NCBI RefSeq assembly: GCF_001433995.1 | Contig: NZ_AZCX01000002.1 | Span: forward strand, 248,001-312,000 | Source of the DNA: Secundilactobacillus kimchicus JCM 15530 | Lineage (GTDB): Bacteria > Bacillota > Bacilli > Lactobacillales > Lactobacillaceae | Direction: 5' to 3' | Length of the DNA stretch: 64,000 bases | Part shown: positions 62,900 to 64,000 of the stretch, piece by piece | Position numbering within the stretch: position 1 is the first letter of the stretch | Layout of the letters: every line of letters starts with the position of its first letter | Notes under the pieces: model-generated | The model's database searches: none | What the model was told of the DNA's origin: nothing | Seen by the model: the letters and a program-made list of their open reading frames with translations, nothing else | Program-made: the position numbers and the translations under genes

Positions 62900-63703
62900 T
62901 TAGGATTGAAGGTCTGCGTACCATTCACTAAATAAAGTCATCCAGTGGGCAACGTGGGGGTTGTTTGAGGTTGCGTCCCAAGCTGTCGTGGCATCTGCTA
63001 ACGCAAGGCCGTGGGGTCCATGGTGAAAGAAATGAGCCTCGACATCAACGCCGGCCGTGGCAAGAGCAGCTGTATACGCGCCAGTATTTACGGCTGGCAC
63101 GATTGGATCGTCTACCGTTCCCCAGGCAAAGGTTGGTCGATTCGTTTTAGAAACGTGTTTTTCGGCGGCAAACCGTTCTGGAGTATCCGTCCATTTTGCA
63201 ATCGTTTCGGCGTCTTTTGGGAAACCCAACTGGGGACTGATGACTGGATACCCTAGGAGGACGGCTTGGGGTCGCAGGATGGTCGAGGTCGACTGAGCAT
63301 CGCGGGCCAGCCAATCGGTGTTCCAGTAGTCGTTGTAAAGCGCCACAATGTGACCACCAACGGAAAAACCAGCGATGACGACTTGGTTGGGGTCAATGGC
63401 CCAGTCGGCTGCGTTTTGCTTAACGACCGTCACAGCTCGTGCGAGATCGACGATAGGTGCTGGCAGGAGCGGTGATTGGTCCGATAAAGTCGTATAATTA
63501 AGATAGAAGCTTTGAAAGCCGAGTCGATTAAAGGCTAGAGCTAGCGTTTCGGCCTGCGCTTGTGGTATATGGGTGTAAGAACCCCCAGGTACGACGATGA
63601 TCGCGGGCCAATTCTTGGGGGTTGGCCCATCGCTGCGATTCTGAATATAGCCTGTTAGTGTCGCCGGTGAGTCGGTAGTTAGACGTTTTGATATGAGTTG
63701 CAT
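62900..63703 (-). CDS. Alpha/beta hydrolase, esterase (BD-FAE/acetylxylan-esterase-like)
   Basis: A 267-residue serine esterase. The oxyanion loop is VVPGGSYTHI, the nucleophile elbow GFSVGGH, the acid in GTVDDPIVP, and the catalytic His in HGPHGLAL, a full triad. No signal peptide is seen, so it is cytosolic. ATG 63703 follows AGGTGA; the frame runs to 63730. Substrates are probably short-chain acyl esters of sugars or xenobiotics. Confidence 0.9.
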   Translation of the reverse strand: MQLISKRLTTDSPATLTGYIQNRSDGPTPKNWPAIIVVPGGSYTHIPQAQAETLALAFNRLGFQSFYLNYTTLSDQSPLLPAPIVDLARAVTVVKQNAADWAIDPNQVVIAGFSVGGHIVALYNDYWNTDWLARDAQSTSTILRPQAVLLGYPVISPQLGFPKDAETIAKWTDTPERFAAEKHVSKTNRPTFAWGTVDDPIVPAVNTGAYTAALATAGVDVEAHFFHHGPHGLALADATTAWDATSNNPHVAHWMTLFSEWYADLQS

Positions 63704-63787
63704 AATATCACCTGATTTTAAAAAATTCAAAGATCGTCCAACTCCATTATAAGCACGAGAGACTAAAAACGAAAGTAAGGGAGCACT

Positions 63788-64000
63788 ATGTTAGAGCCTG
63801 TCATTCAAACATCACGGTTGACGTTACGAGCGTTTTTAGAGTCCGACCTAGAGGACTATTATGAAATCGTGAATAATCCAGAGGCTGCTCGAAAGGCCGG
63901 TTTTCACTATGCCCGCGATCTGCAAGAGGCTCGGTATCTGCTGATGCAGTCGTTGCGAAGTCAGTCAGTTTTTGCTGTTGTTGAGACCCGAACCCAAAAG
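63788..64000 (+). CDS. GNAT acetyltransferase (RimJ/RimL-like), cut by window end
   Basis: An open frame from ATG 63788 to the window end, 71 codons without stop. The opening IQTSRLTLRAFLESDLEDYYEIVNNPEAARKAGF is the start of the RimJ/RimL group, and the acetyl-CoA site lies beyond the window. GGGAG precedes the ATG. Confidence 0.8.
   Translation, partial: MLEPVIQTSRLTLRAFLESDLEDYYEIVNNPEAARKAGFHYARDLQEARYLLMQSLRSQSVFAVVETRTQK

Overview
The window looks like a chromosomal segment of a Gram-positive lactic acid bacterium (Lactobacillaceae, probably a heterofermentative group such as Levilactobacillus or a relative). This is inferred from AGGAGG-type ribosome binding sites, many short intrinsic terminators, CcpA-like cre sites, a PyrR-type attenuator, pyruvate oxidase, PepN and a lactobacillus-style type I-E CRISPR repeat ending in GTGATCC. 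I saw no rRNA, tRNA or insertion sequence. Gene positions, motifs and start choices were read by eye from the sequence. Functions rest on family recognition and no database was searched.

Layout. 1-4.3 kb: two drug-efflux MFS transporters, each beside a divergent regulator (HxlR, TetR). 4.3-10.2 kb: a GlnK/GlnL-like two-component system divergent from an ornithine carbamoyltransferase, carbamate kinase and YfcC-type transporter operon that lacks arginine deiminase. 10.2-26.9 kb: a complete type I-E CRISPR-Cas locus (small HTH gene, cas3, cas8e, cse2, cas7e, cas5e, cas6e, cas1, cas2-DnaQ). It is followed by three main arrays plus a two-repeat mini-array. Two copies of a Fic-domain gene sit between arrays, the first broken by frameshifts and the second intact. 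27-38.3 kb: a secreted nuclease, an MFS/TetR pair, a maltose O-acetyltransferase, a GntR regulator with a YdcZ transporter, a GT-C membrane protein and PepN. 38.4-45.6 kb: an orphan metal-type binding lipoprotein, a five-copy 119-bp tandem repeat, methionine aminopeptidase, a nucleoside hydrolase/transporter operon with a Crp-family regulator, and a sugar porter. 45.9-64 kb: pyruvate oxidase, RluA, a LacI regulator, DUF1003, dihydroorotate dehydrogenase, PyrR-attenuated nucleobase permeases, zinc/manganese-type CDF and DtxR genes, a split ThrE exporter, PAP2, PspC, an esterase and acetyltransferases.

Main discovery candidate. The gap upstream of the cas operon holds a degenerate, stand-alone CRISPR unit (about 10286-10376). 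It has an extended -10 promoter, a repeat-like hairpin with an intact 3' handle, a 33-nt spacer-like segment, and a second repeat that has become an intrinsic terminator. The spacer matches a site about 115 bp downstream, just upstream of and touching the -35 of the cas promoter. The match is perfect over the first 9 nt and 20 of 23 overall, behind an AAT trinucleotide that fits the AAY PAM implied by the arrays. This is the design expected of a crRNA-like guide that directs Cascade to repress its own cas operon without cleavage, as in the CreR/CreA class of cas-regulating RNAs, here in a type I-E lactobacillus-like system.
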